Shown one piece after another: positions 14,557 through 25,225 of a stretch of 64,000 bases of DNA. The position numbers and the translations under genes are program-made. Origin of the DNA: Hawksworthiomyces lignivorus (lineage: Eukaryota > Ascomycota > Sordariomycetes > Ophiostomatales > Ophiostomataceae). Location: assembly GCA_002917075.1 (NCBI GenBank), contig NTMA01000030.1:248001-312000 (forward strand), written 5' to 3'. The notes below the pieces were generated by a model, which was given only the letters and a program-made list of their open reading frames with translations, made no database searches and was not told the DNA's origin. How positions within the stretch are numbered: position 1 is the first letter of the stretch; the number at the start of each line of letters is the position of its first letter.

Positions 14557-15054
14557 ATATAAGAGATCTGTTAACAATGAGCGTAAAGGATTACTAAAAA
14601 TAAATATTGGGAGCGAGATGGGCTGACCCCTCGACTCTACCTAACCACAAAGGCCAGTACAACCCATCAGTATCACCTGGACGACAAGTAACGAGTGATT
14701 CAGAGAGGAGAATGACTGGCAATGCTCGAGCAACTCTCACTTCCTCTCCAACGAGCAATTTAATGCACTGGGTCAAAGCACATAAATTTCTCTCATACAT
14801 TCTTCAAAGATTTACAAGTAGCTCTTAATTTCCATAATTTGATAAATGTAGCTGGGCTTGTTGTCAAGGCATTCGGTAGTTTGTCAAATACTTGTAAAAC
14901 TAACGTCCAAAGCTCAGCTAAGAAGGAATTCTCGTAACTTTGAAATAACGATGCAAGTTTGCCACATTCACGAAACCGCTGTAACTCAGTACATAGCAAT
15001 CTATAGGAGTACTCATTAAGTCTTTTCATCACACCTTGTTCGCTGCATTCTTTT
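14557..15054. other. Interval between NACHT gene and dioxygenase
   Basis: Contains the right inverted-repeat arm (14611-14678). The rest shows no recognisable gene. A 93-codon minus-strand frame (14793-15074) overlaps the dioxygenase stop in another frame and is not supported as a gene. Confidence 0.5.
14611..14678 (+). repeat. Right arm of the 68-bp inverted repeat
   Basis: Starts GAGCGAGATGGGCTGACCCC and pairs with 10607-10674 (57 of 68 bases identical, opposite orientation). It begins 54 bases after the NACHT stop codon. Confidence 0.8.
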
Positions 15055-16184
15055 TTAGTTGCCATCGAGACCAAGGGTTATGTTATACTCGAGTTCAAAC
15101 TTCGCCTTGGGATCGTTTACTCGCGGAGTGAAGTGTACGGTCAGGCCGTCTTTGACGGCAAAAACAGAGTCGTCCTCGAGGTACTTGGAATCGGAATCAA
15201 ATATCTGCGTTGTGACAGGGCGGTGGCCCTCCGCCTCAATCTTTTCCGGCAGATGGGTTAGAGAAGATGCACAGGTGAAGTAGAACAGTAGAAGCCTCCC
15301 TTACAATCAAGTGGATGTGAGCTGGCCGCCATGGGTGGCGGTCGAGAAGATGCAGCAGCTGGCCCGCCGGTCCGTCATCGGGCACCTGTTCTGTCAGCCA
15401 AAAAGGACATGCTTTTAGAATTTCATAAAGAACGATATGTATAGGGCGCACCGGGTAGGGTGTCGGCCGCAGGCAGTAGAACGCATAGCGGCCGTCTGCG
15501 TCGGTGACGAACTTGCCCCGCAAGTTATGCTCTTGCTGGTTGGGATCCTGTTGCTCGTACAGGCCATTGGTGGAGGCCTGCCAAACGTCGACGACAGCAT
15601 TTGACAGAGGCTTGCCAGTCTCTGCACACTTCACCTGGCCGTGCATGTAGGCAACCTGAGCGTCGGCAGGGGTATCGAAAGTGATAGTGCTGCCGTTTTC
15701 GCGAGTCGGTGTGTCGGTGCGCCAAAAGGGACCGAGTATGGCAGACGCAGTCAATGGCCTATTAGACTTTACAGCCTCTTGGTATGTGATTGCATCGACT
15801 AGTCTAGTAGTAGGCAAAGAGATACACGTCAGTATAAAGCGTCTTACAAGGCGACAGATATTACCTTCCAGCGAGAAGAAACACCTACGACTCCAACCCG
15901 ATAACATCACACAATAGCTGCCCCTCATTTCGTCTATCCGTCGTCATCTGGCCGGCAGCATTGATCATCTGGACACCGAGCATCCACTCATCCGTGGTAA
16001 GGTGAACCTCGCGGGCAAAGTCATGGATGTGCTGGATGAAAGAGGTCATGACTTGCCGGAGTCGTGGGTCGGTTTTCGGTCCCATTGACTTGATGACTTG
16101 GTCAGTGAAGTCCTGGCCCAGGGCTGAGCTTCCAGGAGTTGAGGCAGCTCCATTAGTACCGTTTGCCGTATTAGGGTGACCCAT
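15055..16184 (-). CDS. Intradiol ring-cleavage dioxygenase (hydroxyquinol/catechol 1,2-type)
   Basis: Four exons on the minus strand: 16184-15889, 15803-15452, 15385-15305, 15240-15055; 304 aa. The first ~110 residues are the helical N-terminal dimerisation domain. The catalytic beta-sandwich starts at [10 protein letters not shown]. The four non-heme Fe(III) ligands are all present: Tyr181 (NGLYE), Tyr215 (TPYPVP), His239 and His241 (RPAHIH). It should cleave a 1,2-dihydroxy aromatic ring between the hydroxyls to a cis,cis-muconate-type acid. Length and the GPFW motif fit fungal hydroxyquinol or catechol 1,2-dioxygenases better than the protocatechuate type. Introns of 85, 66 and 64 nt are GT-AG. 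The neighbouring monooxygenase and CoA-transferase on the same strand suggest one pathway. The exact diol is uncertain. Confidence 0.93.
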
Positions 16185-17185
16185 TGTGTAAGTGTGTTGA
16201 AGATGCCAGCGTCGAATAATAGTAAAAGAAATCGAGTATGGAAAGTGATTTATGCAATGAGATAAATTAAGAGCATGAGCTTCTTGTCTTGAGGAGGAGT
16301 AAATAAGAAGATATAAAAGGAGATTGATGATGTAGTAAACGGTAAAAGCTTGCTTTATTTTATTCTATTTCAACTCTCTTCTTGCGTTTCGTATGATCCC
16401 GCCTTAGTTTGTGAGCTTTGGGAAGACGTTATGTTTCGAAAAGATCTGGGGACATGTCTTAAGACTCCAACGTGGTTTAGCATTTCCCGCCCTCTCATTT
16501 GCTGAGGTTGTTAAAGTACTCTCGCTTGAATCTCTATTTTCGATTCTCTCAAGTGCGGAGAAACAGCTCATAAACATGTCATACCAACACATACGATTTT
16601 CCCATTTGCAATCCTATCCCGGTTCCGTGTCTCCCCTACTTCCGAGCTAATACATGTGGAGTAACTCTTTCTGAGGGAACACAATAAAGCAAAAGGCGTA
16701 TGGAGCAGGGAATGGGGGAGACAGATGGAACGTGAGAACATTATGGGACACTGGTAAGCAAGATCTGGGAGGCAACTTACTCCTCCCGAAATTGATCGGA
16801 TGTCCCCTCACCCTCCGCTTTCTTGGTTTTCACAAGCGCACCCATTAGCCGATCGAATTCTGCATGCGTTCCGGCACTTTTCCCGATGCGGACATACGAC
16901 TTACACTACAGAATGAGCAGTTGAATCACTCAACGCAGACGCCGTCCATCTTCGCAAAAGCATTACTTATTTTCCCCAAAGAGGAAGTTGGCGTCGATTG
17001 CAACGGTATCTGGTTTGGCGCATCTACGAGTAGCTCTCAAGAGGATTTGCAATTGTGTATCTAAATGATTCTATCATTACATACTGCTTCTTTAGGATAT
17101 TGTCTTACAGCTCACCGAGCTTTTCTTCTCTATTCTATTGTCTTTAGATTCAAAACAAAACAAAAAAATACACAAAAAATAATAA
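16185..17185. other. Intergenic region
   Basis: Promoter side of the dioxygenase at the left and 3' flank of the CoA-transferase at the right. No gene recognised; frames up to about 79 codons look random. Confidence 0.5.
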
Positions 17186-19117
17186 CTAGTTGACCATCGT
17201 AGACTGTTTGTAGTCGCCGTCGTCTTCCGCAAAGGACGACCAACTGGCTTCGTCCGTGCCGTTGGGGCGAGACGCCCTCTGAAAGCCCACATCCACGCCC
17301 TCAATTTGGGACACCGGCTGGACCACAGTCACGTCTTGCCCGTACGCCTTGGCGAACCAGACCTCGAGGATATTCGGGTCGTTGAAGAAGTGGGGGTGCT
17401 GCTGGCGCACGCTCTTCAGGGCAGTGCCAGAGATCTGGTCGACGCTGTGGCTATGGCGCAGCGCCAGGAAGTCTGCACCGGCTGCGTCCCGCAGCGCTTG
17501 CTGGACGGCATCTGGGTAGAGGCCAACCTTGAACAGCAGGAGGTCGTACTGCACGAGCGACACCTTTCCATGCCACGAGCCGCCAGCGGTGGCGCGGCGG
17601 TACAGGCCCTCGAGGGCGGCAATGGCACCAACACAGCCGGTGCCGTAGTCCGAAATGGGAAAGGGGGGGACGACAGGCTCGTCGAGGCCCATGAATTTTC
17701 CCTGCTCCCAGGCAACGCCAGTGACCTAATGAGAATAATCAGTGATTAGTACTGCAGGCCACAGAGCGCAGGAAAGAAAGTAGCGTATCATGCAAACCTA
17801 CACAATCGGCAATCTGCTGCCAGCCGGGCCGCGACGCCCACTCCCCCTCATAGCCGAAACAGTTCTCGTTCACGTAGACCACGCCGTACCCGCGCTTCTT
17901 CGCCAATTCTGTCATGAATGCAGGCCCATACCCTAGCCGGTCCAGCGCTCCTGGGCGGTATCCGTCCAGGATAACGTCAGCCTCCGAGATGAGCTGCTCA
18001 AAGACTTTACGGCCCTCAGGCGTCTTGAGGTCTAGATCAGCGGCGTGCTTGCCCATGTTGCCGTCGACCTGGAAGAATGGCACATCGCTGAGGGAGGGGC
18101 CAGTGATCTTCAGCACATCAGCACCGTACTCGCCGAGAATACGACCAATTATGGGTCCTGCAATAATTCGACAGAGCTCGAGGACTTTGATGCCGGCCAG
18201 GACGCGGCGCTCTCCAGCACCGCTAGGCAGCGGCCGGGGCGGGGTCGATGTTTCGAGGTTGTCGACCGTCCACGGGGGCAAGCTGGCATTGACATTTCCC
18301 TAAATAAACGTTAGGGCGTATGATGCCAGCGCGCTATGCAGTACTCCGAAAGAAAAAGTTCAGAACGTACGTGCTGTGTGCGCAGAAACTCCTCGTATTT
18401 TAAGGCGGGAACACCGGCCTGCCTGTTCTCCGCATTGAGCGCCTCGAGTTCTGCAACAGTAAACTGCTTGACTTTTGATTCAATCGTATTCACAATTGCT
18501 TCATGCGTATGCAGGTCTGGACGGAAAGGTTCAAGGCCAATCATGCGCAATGTTGTCGATGCCTCGAGAGAGCCGTGGATATGGTAGTATTTATGAGGCT
18601 CTTTTGTTTCGTAAAGGTTCGCAGACATACGGCGGTAAGGATCGGACTGGGCCTGCAACAAGTCGGTATCTAGCAAGGTCAGCACACAGCAGCCCTGAAT
18701 CTCAACTCATGATTTGGTCCTTTTACCTTTCAGGTACTTCTTAACTTCGCTGTCGAGCTTGCTGTAGTCCCCGACCTTGGCCAGGTAGGCTTGAAACAAA
18801 AAAGCTGTTGTCTTCTCATGGTTAATTATGATACGTCTTGGCCTCTGCTTCGGCTGTTGTTTAATGTCTTGGAGAGCTGCAGCAAAAGAAGCTTCAATAG
18901 ACTTCAAGGCTGCAGTCGTTTCGGATTCCTTGAATGGTACTGGAAAATAAGGGAAATCGTGTAAGGCCGTGAAAGACGTTTGGTTCTGCAGAATTATTTC
19001 AACCTCTTTCGGTAGAGACACCAAGCTCTGGAGAAGTGATAAAATTCGCTTGGTCTCCTTGACAGAAGAATACTCAACCCGCGGTCTTTGTTGGTCTAAT
19101 ACTATGTGCTGAGACAT
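17186..19117 (-). CDS. CaiB/BaiF family III CoA-transferase
   Basis: Four exons on the minus strand: 19117-18727, 18669-18371, 18299-17802, 17725-17186; 575 aa, the usual size of the fungal two-part form. The second half holds the core: LAGIKVLELCRIIAGP near its start, then QVDGNMGKHAADLDLK, DVILDGYRPGALDRLGYGP, and a late GLDEPVVPPFPISDYGTG block with the conserved Tyr and Gly-rich turn. The first half is a diverged copy with DPYRRMSANLY and YYHIHGSLE. Family III enzymes move CoA between carboxylic acids, or racemise acyl-CoAs. I chose the ATG at 19117 because the following text aligns with the usual N-terminus; the open frame runs further upstream without an ATG. Divergent from the hydrolase gene, so the 1.2-kb gap is a shared promoter region. 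Confidence 0.9.
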
Positions 19118-20311
19118 CACGACAGAGAAGCGACTCTTCGGTGAGTCGAATAGCTTAAAACGATAATAGAAGTCACACAATGATAAAGCAACGTGTAGTA
19201 TACCGGGCGATAATGCCACGTGCTCAGGAAACTCTAAATTGGAAAATGGTTATCTTTTGAAGAAATGGTATGCGTCGAAATCGTACGAGAGAATAGCTGT
19301 TGATGATAACTCCAGACAGGCTGCAAATAGGCTTCAATGTTGCTGCAGATCAAAATGTTCCAGCTGTTCATTCAAAATTCTTAGACCTGCATACTTGAAA
19401 TTTATTTCAAGTCGAGCTCGCTTCTAATTTTTTGTCTTTTGCTCTTCTCTCATTACAATTTTGGTTTTCTCTTCTCATATCCGAGAACCGGATATTCGCC
19501 TCTTCCGCACATCACTCTTATGCTTCACTTTGTCTTTTAGATTATGATTTCATCGCCTCCAGATAACGGAAATGATAATTCAAGCTCAAGCTGTATCCGG
19601 AAACAAGCTCAAGTCCGTGCAAATACTAGCAGTAGTCAAAATCTCTGGCAAAGTAAGATAGACCTAAGTCTTTTACTGCATCTTACTTGAAGATTCTTCT
19701 ACCGGCAAAACTTACTCAGGCACGGCAGAGCAACCGCAGCGCCAGTATGCGGAGCATTCTGAGCTTATGGCACTCGGTCCACACAGACTTCACTAACATT
19801 CGGCTTAAGAGCTACCTTTTCTACTGGTTGAATTGGCTGTGGCGAGATTGTGCGCTTGACCCACTTAGCTACATCGGATCGGAAGCAGGGTAATGTGTAA
19901 AGCGTCCACTCAGAATTTCGGAAGGCTTATACCATCATTGTTACCCGGTATCCGACGAGCATCGGAAGTATCCCCTAGAACGAAATTAATTCTTCTCGTG
20001 ACATGGAGTCATATGAACAAGGGTTCCAAGATATCCCCTGTCTCCAACACCGTCTTAGCCTCAACAGAAGCTTTTTTGGAGAAGAGAGGGGTGACGCGGC
20101 AGAACTAAACAGAAGTCAACGCCAGTGAAGTACTCCTTGGGAGTGTTTACAGATAAGCATTCCTGATTAGCTTTTTCGGTTACGCATTGGTTCAGATTGT
20201 TTAGACAGACTAGGTGTCAGGTATAGATGTGAGCAGCTTATTTCCAACCTCAATATCAGGGTCTTGAATATTCAAACAGCGGTGATCTGGTTGAATCTAT
20301 TCGTCTTTGCC
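19118..20311. other. Divergent promoter region between CoA-transferase and hydrolase
   Basis: 1.2 kb between two divergently transcribed enzyme genes. It contains a perfect palindrome with CCG/CGG ends (19477-19495) and further TATCCGG and CGGAT half-sites near 19593 and 19874. No gene recognised. Confidence 0.5.
19477..19495. promoter_or_regulatory. Palindrome ATATCCG-N5-CGGATAT, candidate Zn2Cys6 site
   Basis: A perfect 7-bp inverted repeat with a 5-bp spacer places everted CCG and CGG triplets 360 bp upstream of the CoA-transferase start. Zinc-cluster dimers commonly bind paired CGG triplets in inverted, direct or everted order. Binding by the regulator at 22538 is inference. Confidence 0.45.
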
Positions 20312-21359
20312 ATGCCTTTCGTTGCTGTTTCGTCATCTCAAGACCTGTATTACGTCTTGAGGTCACCTGAAAATGTGTCAAGCACAGAAAGCTTGACATA
20401 TCTCTTCGTTCATGGACTGGGCTCATCCAGCTCTTTTTATTATCCTGTGATGCCACGATTGGTTCAGGCAGGCCATTCTTGCCTTGCATTTGACATGAGT
20501 GGTATGTAAATCAGTATTCCGCAGATTCTTTTTTGTGATTTTACATACTTGGTATCATTTCAGTAACTAAGACGCCATTGCTTCGGTCACGTATTTCCGA
20601 TCTGAAATGTAGGAAGCTGTTTGTCAAAATATTCAGGAAAAGATAACACAATCCAAGACCATGCAAACGATGCCAAAGCGCTTCTTCAAGCTCTGGACAT
20701 CTCCCCAAGCAAGGTCATAGCAGTTGGTCATTCAATGGGTGGTCTGGTCGCTGCGACTCTGGCAACTGAACTCGATTTGGCAGGCGTGGTCTTGATTGGA
20801 TCTGTGACACCGAGCCCGGCCATTTCGACCGCTTTCTCGCAGCGAATCAAGACAGTTGAGCGAAGTACGTCTTTAACGCGTATTACCACTGGGTGATGAT
20901 GGAGTCGCAGCTAACAACTTCATAGAAGGAATGGAGGCCATGGCAGATACCATTCCTACCAGTGCGACAGGCTCAAAATCTACAGCGACACATCATGCCT
21001 TCATACGGGCGCTTCTCTTGTCCCAGACAACAGAGGGATACATTGCACTTTGCAGAGCTATTGCAGCTGCTCAAGTGCCTCAATATAACCTTGCGCGCTG
21101 CCCTGCTCTAATCATTGCCGGAGAGGAGGACAAAGTGGTGTCAATTGAAAGCCTAAAGGGAATAAAAGAAAGGTATGTTTATTCTATTCTCCTCTATATT
21201 GCACTAAATTCTGATAAATATCTCAGCTGGGGTGCTGGAGAGTCTCGAGCTTCCATGAAAATAATCGAAGGCGTCGGTCATTGGCATTGTGTCGAGGCTG
21301 GTGATAAGGTAGCCTCCTTTCTGGTAGAATTCTCCCAGCAGTTGAGCCAATCGTCATAG
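20312..21359 (+). CDS. Alpha/beta hydrolase
   Basis: Four exons: 20312-20501, 20613-20864, 20926-21172, 21227-21359; 273 aa. It has the alpha/beta-hydrolase signatures: HGLGSS (oxyanion-hole loop, residues 34-39), nucleophile elbow GHSMGG with Ser104, a strand AGEEDKV carrying the likely acidic residue, and a late GVGHWH with the catalytic His. Size and start resemble 3-oxoadipate enol-lactone hydrolase-like and other small-molecule hydrolases. In this neighbourhood it could open an enol-lactone or cleave a C-C or ester bond after ring fission; that is inference. The open frame extends upstream from a TTG, and 20312 is its first ATG. It converges on the NTF2-like gene with only 47 bp between stop codons. 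Confidence 0.88.
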
Positions 21360-21406
21360 CTGCAACAAAACGTGGTGTTGCTGCAACTTTTTGGACAAAA
21401 TCACAT

Positions 21407-21969
21407 TCACGAAGCGGGAGCATCCTAGATAGACTGTATTAGTCTTCATAATACTCGTGCAGATATTGCCCTTCACAACAACATTGAGACTTACAAGGTA
21501 AACTTGATAGAACTTGAACTTCCACTCTCCGCCCTCGTTCTTTTCCAGGACAGCACGGGCAGCCCATTCTCGATTAGAAGTTTCTCCCGTCTTCAACGTG
21601 TACTTGACTTCTCCGTGAAGCAGGAACTCCTGTGCATCTTGACCAAAGGGGAAGATCTTGGTGACGGAGTGATGACGAGCTGCCACACTCGCCCACATAG
21701 CTTGTCTAGTGGCATAGATCTCTGACTAGAATTTAGAATCCCATACAGTAGTCACGACCTCTCAGAGGAAAACAGGTTCAGTACATACGGTCAAACCCTT
21801 TGCTGGTTTTAGAGCCTAGGATAAAAGTGGCATCTGGCAAGAATGATTTGGCATAAATCTCGTGCGCCGTCGGAGTGTCTGAAGTCTTGTAGAAGGTGTC
21901 AAAGAACTCAACAGCACCGTCCTTGACGCTCACACCTGGCGGAAGCTCCGGGTTGATGTACGTGGCCAT
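21407..21969 (-). CDS. NTF2/SnoaL-like small protein
   Basis: Three exons on the minus strand: 21969-21789, 21721-21495 and a final 18-nt exon 21424-21407; 141 aa. The protein is a small alpha+beta barrel of the NTF2/SnoaL type: an N-terminal helix with FFDTFYKTSD, FLPDATFILG, and a strand-rich second half with AMWASV, HSVTKIFPFG and WKFKFYQVYL. Such proteins act as isomerases, cyclases, hydratases or non-catalytic ligand binders and often sit in catabolic or secondary-metabolite clusters. The first in-frame acceptor (TAG) would give a premature stop, so the next CAG at 21722 is used. Divergent from the Zn2Cys6 regulator, with a palindromic site in between. The function within the cluster is unknown. 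Confidence 0.82.
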
Positions 21970-22537
21970 GTTGGCTATGGTAATGAGTCCAGAGTATGGA
22001 TGGAGCGATATTCGGCAGTATGAAAGAAGAGAATAGAGCAGAAAGGGGACTCCAGGCACGGTGAGCTATGATCCCAGGATGGGCCTGAGACGGCATTTAA
22101 AAGAATCTCCGGCCTCATCTAGCTGACAAACCCGCAACTTCTACGGCTCCCGTAGTAGTTTCCCTTACACCCGCGCTTTAAGCCCATGTTTCCGTTTTAG
22201 CTCCGCCGTTCTTGCCTCGTGTGGCACACCCACACCGGGCGGTGTTTTCAAAAAGCACGTCGAGCGGGGTAGGAGCTGCTGTGTATGGAGTTTGCCAGCG
22301 CTGTTCCCTAAATGAGAAAGTGCCACCACCCTAGTGCAGTGGGCGCGAAAAGAGAGAAGGCATCTTGGTGCGGTCTTAAAGTGCCTTTCCCCAGAGACCA
22401 AGACTGTTCCCCATAACCTCGCTTATTCCCCCACAAAACGCCGAACAAACTGAAATGCTACGCATTCCATGTCCGATATCCAGAAGCTGCCATATCGTGT
22501 GTTTTCTGTCCTAGTCTTGTGAAATACGGCTGTGGGC
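21970..22537. other. Divergent promoter of NTF2-like gene and Zn2Cys6 regulator
   Basis: 568 bp between divergent start codons, with the perfect palindrome at 22141-22155. No other gene is seen. Confidence 0.6.
22141..22155. promoter_or_regulatory. Perfect palindrome CTACGG-CTC-CCGTAG, candidate Zn2Cys6 operator
   Basis: Inverted CGG triplets spaced by 3 bp, inside a 15-bp perfect inverted repeat 172 bp upstream of the NTF2-like start and 383 bp upstream of the regulator start. CGG-Nx-CCG is the standard target form of Zn2Cys6 homodimers. The position fits cluster control and possibly autoregulation. Binding is inferred. Confidence 0.5.
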
Positions 22538-25225
22538 ATGCCGTCCTTGAAAGTAAAGTCCTCAGAACGGCGTCGTTGCCCACAGGCATGCGGCAATTGC
22601 AAGAGACGTCGTGAAAAATGCACGGGACAGCAACCTTGCTCACGCTGTGTTGATCGCGGCGTCCAGTACGAATGTGTTTTCTCAAGACCTCTTGAGCCTT
22701 CCACGACCACGAACGCAAGAAGAATATCAGACACGGCAAGAAGAATACAAGCTGCAACAGCTCCGGCAGCGGCATCGAGATCATCGACGAGTCCACGTTC
22801 GTCCAGTTCTATTTCAGTCAGCGGCTCTGCACCAGTCTCCGCTCCTGCCGCAAGCCATTCAGGAGTAGCGGCCGTCAACAGCACTACGAGTTCTGGTCAC
22901 AGTGGCTCGTTACCTGCCTTTTCTTTGTCATCGTCTGGTGCAACGAGACAAGAGCGGTCAATTGAGTTTGAGGACTCATCTGCTACCACAAGCAGCATCA
23001 GTGTGAACAAAACCAATGGTGCTAGCACTGAACCGCCCAGACGGAAGCGCAGACGGTCTCATGCGCTATCTAACTCTGTGTCCACGGCGCCAGTTCACCA
23101 CCTCTCTCGCCTTATCCAGGGCGGCCAAGGCAGCCTCTTTTACATTGGCGACTCAGCGAACTTGTGCTTCTTGCAGATAATTCGTCGCCTAGTGCGGGAA
23201 TCTCTAGGATCCTGCGCCTTCACCGATGATCCTTTACAGCATGTCATCGTGGAAGCGGCGCCAGATGGCGGCATCAGCTGGATCACAAAGGCCATCCAAG
23301 GACCGCCTGCCGTGCCTTCCCTAGAGGATGCGACTACATTGCTAAACTGGTATCTGCGTGCGACAAATTGTATTTTGGCCCTGCACGATGAGACAGAACT
23401 GAAAGGCGATATGGAGAGATGGCTGCATGAGCAGCAGGAGCATCAGCAAGAGCAGTCACAATGGGACGGCTCCCCAAACAGCAGCAGCCGCGATGCCTCT
23501 ATGAGTGCCGATAGTGCTGCGCATGAAGCCATATTCTTTCTCATCTTCGCCATAGGCGCACAGACGAGTCCAGAGGACCATGACGAACTTGCCGAAGCGT
23601 ACTTCAACTACGGTCGCTTCTTAACAGTATGCGGCGCCACTGTCGAGCCGAGCATATCCACTGTACAAGCTTATATCCTTCTAAGCATGTATTTGTTAGG
23701 CGCTTCTCGGAGAAATGCATCATTCATGTATCTTGGAATAGCCGTGCGCGCAGCCTATGCTCTTGGCGTCCATAGGAGTGATATCAACGCTGCCTTCGGT
23801 AAGGCTGAGTATGCTCTGCGGGAGAGGCTGTGGAAGGTGCTCCGTATTCAGGACCTGTTCCTCAGTCTGTCGCTGGGACGCCCTCCCTCAACTACTGAAA
23901 CGCGAGACACCAAAGCCGAAAATATATACTCGGCTTCAAACGACCTCTGCTCCATTTTCGAAACCATTATGACGCAGGTGTACTCGACACGCTCTGTGTC
24001 GACGGCCACAATCGAGCAGATCAGCGAGCACCACCGCACGTGGACAACACGATTTGCTAATGGGTTAGCGACAGATGGTATCCAGCCAGATGAGTTCGTC
24101 GACCTTAAGAACGACGGCATAAAAGTGCCAAATATTGGCCTCTTTCATCTAAAGGAAGCTTATTATTGGTCCATTATGCTTTTGTCAAGACCATTCTTAA
24201 TCGAGAATATCTCAAGGCATATTTCCCAGTCCAAGATCCGTGCCAGCCAGCCAGAAAGCGGCCTCCAGACCCCAGCGAACTCGCCCTCCCCTTCCGATAA
24301 TATTCTGGCTTGCGCATGCATCGACTCAGCAATACGGACAATCAGTCTTCTCCGGGGGCTGCTTTCAGGACCTGAAGTACCAAAGCGACTGCCGTTTGTT
24401 GTGAATTCCATATTCGTGTCCGCACTTGTGCTAGGCTTCGCACAATTTGGTGATCTGGATCGAATTTTTCCCATTGGAAAAAGTCTCATTATCGCTCAGA
24501 AGCTCTTGTCTGTCTTTGGCCGACATGATGCCGTTGCGAGGCGATATCTAGCCATTGTGACTGATCTACATGCGGCTTGCGACGCTTATGTTGAAAAGAG
24601 AGCACGCGGTAAGATGGAGCGACATTCTGTGCTCATCGGAGGCTTATTTGGCTCTGTCGAAGGAAAGAAGGCCGGAGCTGTTGAGGGTGCTGGTCATGGG
24701 ACCGGCGCCGAAGCCGACAACAGCCAGCCCGCACAGGCGCCTGTAGCTGGCCCACCAGCCCAATCGCAGCAACGGCTGTCATCCTCAGAACAGCGCCTTT
24801 CGCAGGCACCCAGCTCATTAGTATTTGATCAACCAAGTAGCCAGAGCGACGACCTGTTCCGTACTGGCGAGCGACCGTCACTCCCAAACTCAACGGGGTC
24901 GCTGCCATATGCAGAGACTATGTCAGTCTCACACCAGCCCACTATACACCAGATCCCAATCTACGCCGGGATCGATCTGACACCACCATCTACGAATGAT
25001 ACCGACGATATTCTCGGTTTATCCCAAGTCAACAGAAGCGATGACGCTTTACACCAGCAGCAAGCCAATAGGTTTGAGTTTGACGACCCCTCCCAGCAAC
25101 TACTTCCCCAAATGAGCGGTTTACCAGACCTACTGCTCTCCATGTCTCCGAGAATGTTGAACTTTGATTCTTTTGACAAGAGCCTGCCTCTGTTTTCAAC
25201 CATTGACACAACGGGTATGCTGTAG
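22538..25225 (+). CDS. Zn2Cys6 fungal transcription factor
   Basis: Intronless, 895 aa. The N-terminal zinc cluster has C-x2-C-x6-C-x5-C-x2-C-x8-C with cysteines at residues 18, 21, 28, 34, 37 and 46, rich in Lys/Arg between the second and third Cys. A Ser/Ala-rich linker (about 55-180) follows, then the fungal-specific regulatory domain (roughly 200-640), with ILLSMYLLGASRRNASFMYL and an ALRERLWKVLRIQDLFLSL helix pair. The C-terminal 250 residues are Gln/Ser/Pro-rich, likely an activation region. I chose the ATG at 22538; the frame opens at a GTG six bases earlier. Nuclear DNA-binding regulator, probably of the adjacent aromatic-catabolism genes because of position and the palindromes nearby. 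Confidence 0.93.
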   Translation: MPSLKVKSSERRRCPQACGNCKRRREKCTGQQPCSRCVDRGVQYECVFSRPLEPSTTTNARRISDTARRIQAATAPAAASRSSTSPRSSSSISVSGSAPVSAPAASHSGVAAVNSTTSSGHSGSLPAFSLSSSGATRQERSIEFEDSSATTSSISVNKTNGASTEPPRRKRRRSHALSNSVSTAPVHHLSRLIQGGQGSLFYIGDSANLCFLQIIRRLVRESLGSCAFTDDPLQHVIVEAAPDGGISWITKAIQGPPAVPSLEDATTLLNWYLRATNCILALHDETELKGDMERWLHEQQEHQQEQSQWDGSPNSSSRDASMSADSAAHEAIFFLIFAIGAQTSPEDHDELAEAYFNYGRFLTVCGATVEPSISTVQAYILLSMYLLGASRRNASFMYLGIAVRAAYALGVHRSDINAAFGKAEYALRERLWKVLRIQDLFLSLSLGRPPSTTETRDTKAENIYSASNDLCSIFETIMTQVYSTRSVSTATIEQISEHHRTWTTRFANGLATDGIQPDEFVDLKNDGIKVPNIGLFHLKEAYYWSIMLLSRPFLIENISRHISQSKIRASQPESGLQTPANSPSPSDNILACACIDSAIRTISLLRGLLSGPEVPKRLPFVVNSIFVSALVLGFAQFGDLDRIFPIGKSLIIAQKLLSVFGRHDAVARRYLAIVTDLHAACDAYVEKRARGKMERHSVLIGGLFGSVEGKKAGAVEGAGHGTGAEADNSQPAQAPVAGPPAQSQQRLSSSEQRLSQAPSSLVFDQPSSQSDDLFRTGERPSLPNSTGSLPYAETMSVSHQPTIHQIPIYAGIDLTPPSTNDTDDILGLSQVNRSDDALHQQQANRFEFDDPSQQLLPQMSGLPDLLLSMSPRMLNFDSFDKSLPLFSTIDTTGML

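Noticed and set aside
14793..15074. 93-codon minus-strand frame beside the dioxygenase
   Set aside because: It overlaps the dioxygenase stop codon in another frame and has no family resemblance; most likely 3' untranslated sequence.
22423..22884. 153-codon minus-strand frame over the Zn2Cys6 start
   Set aside because: It covers the zinc-cluster coding sequence in antisense and resembles nothing known.
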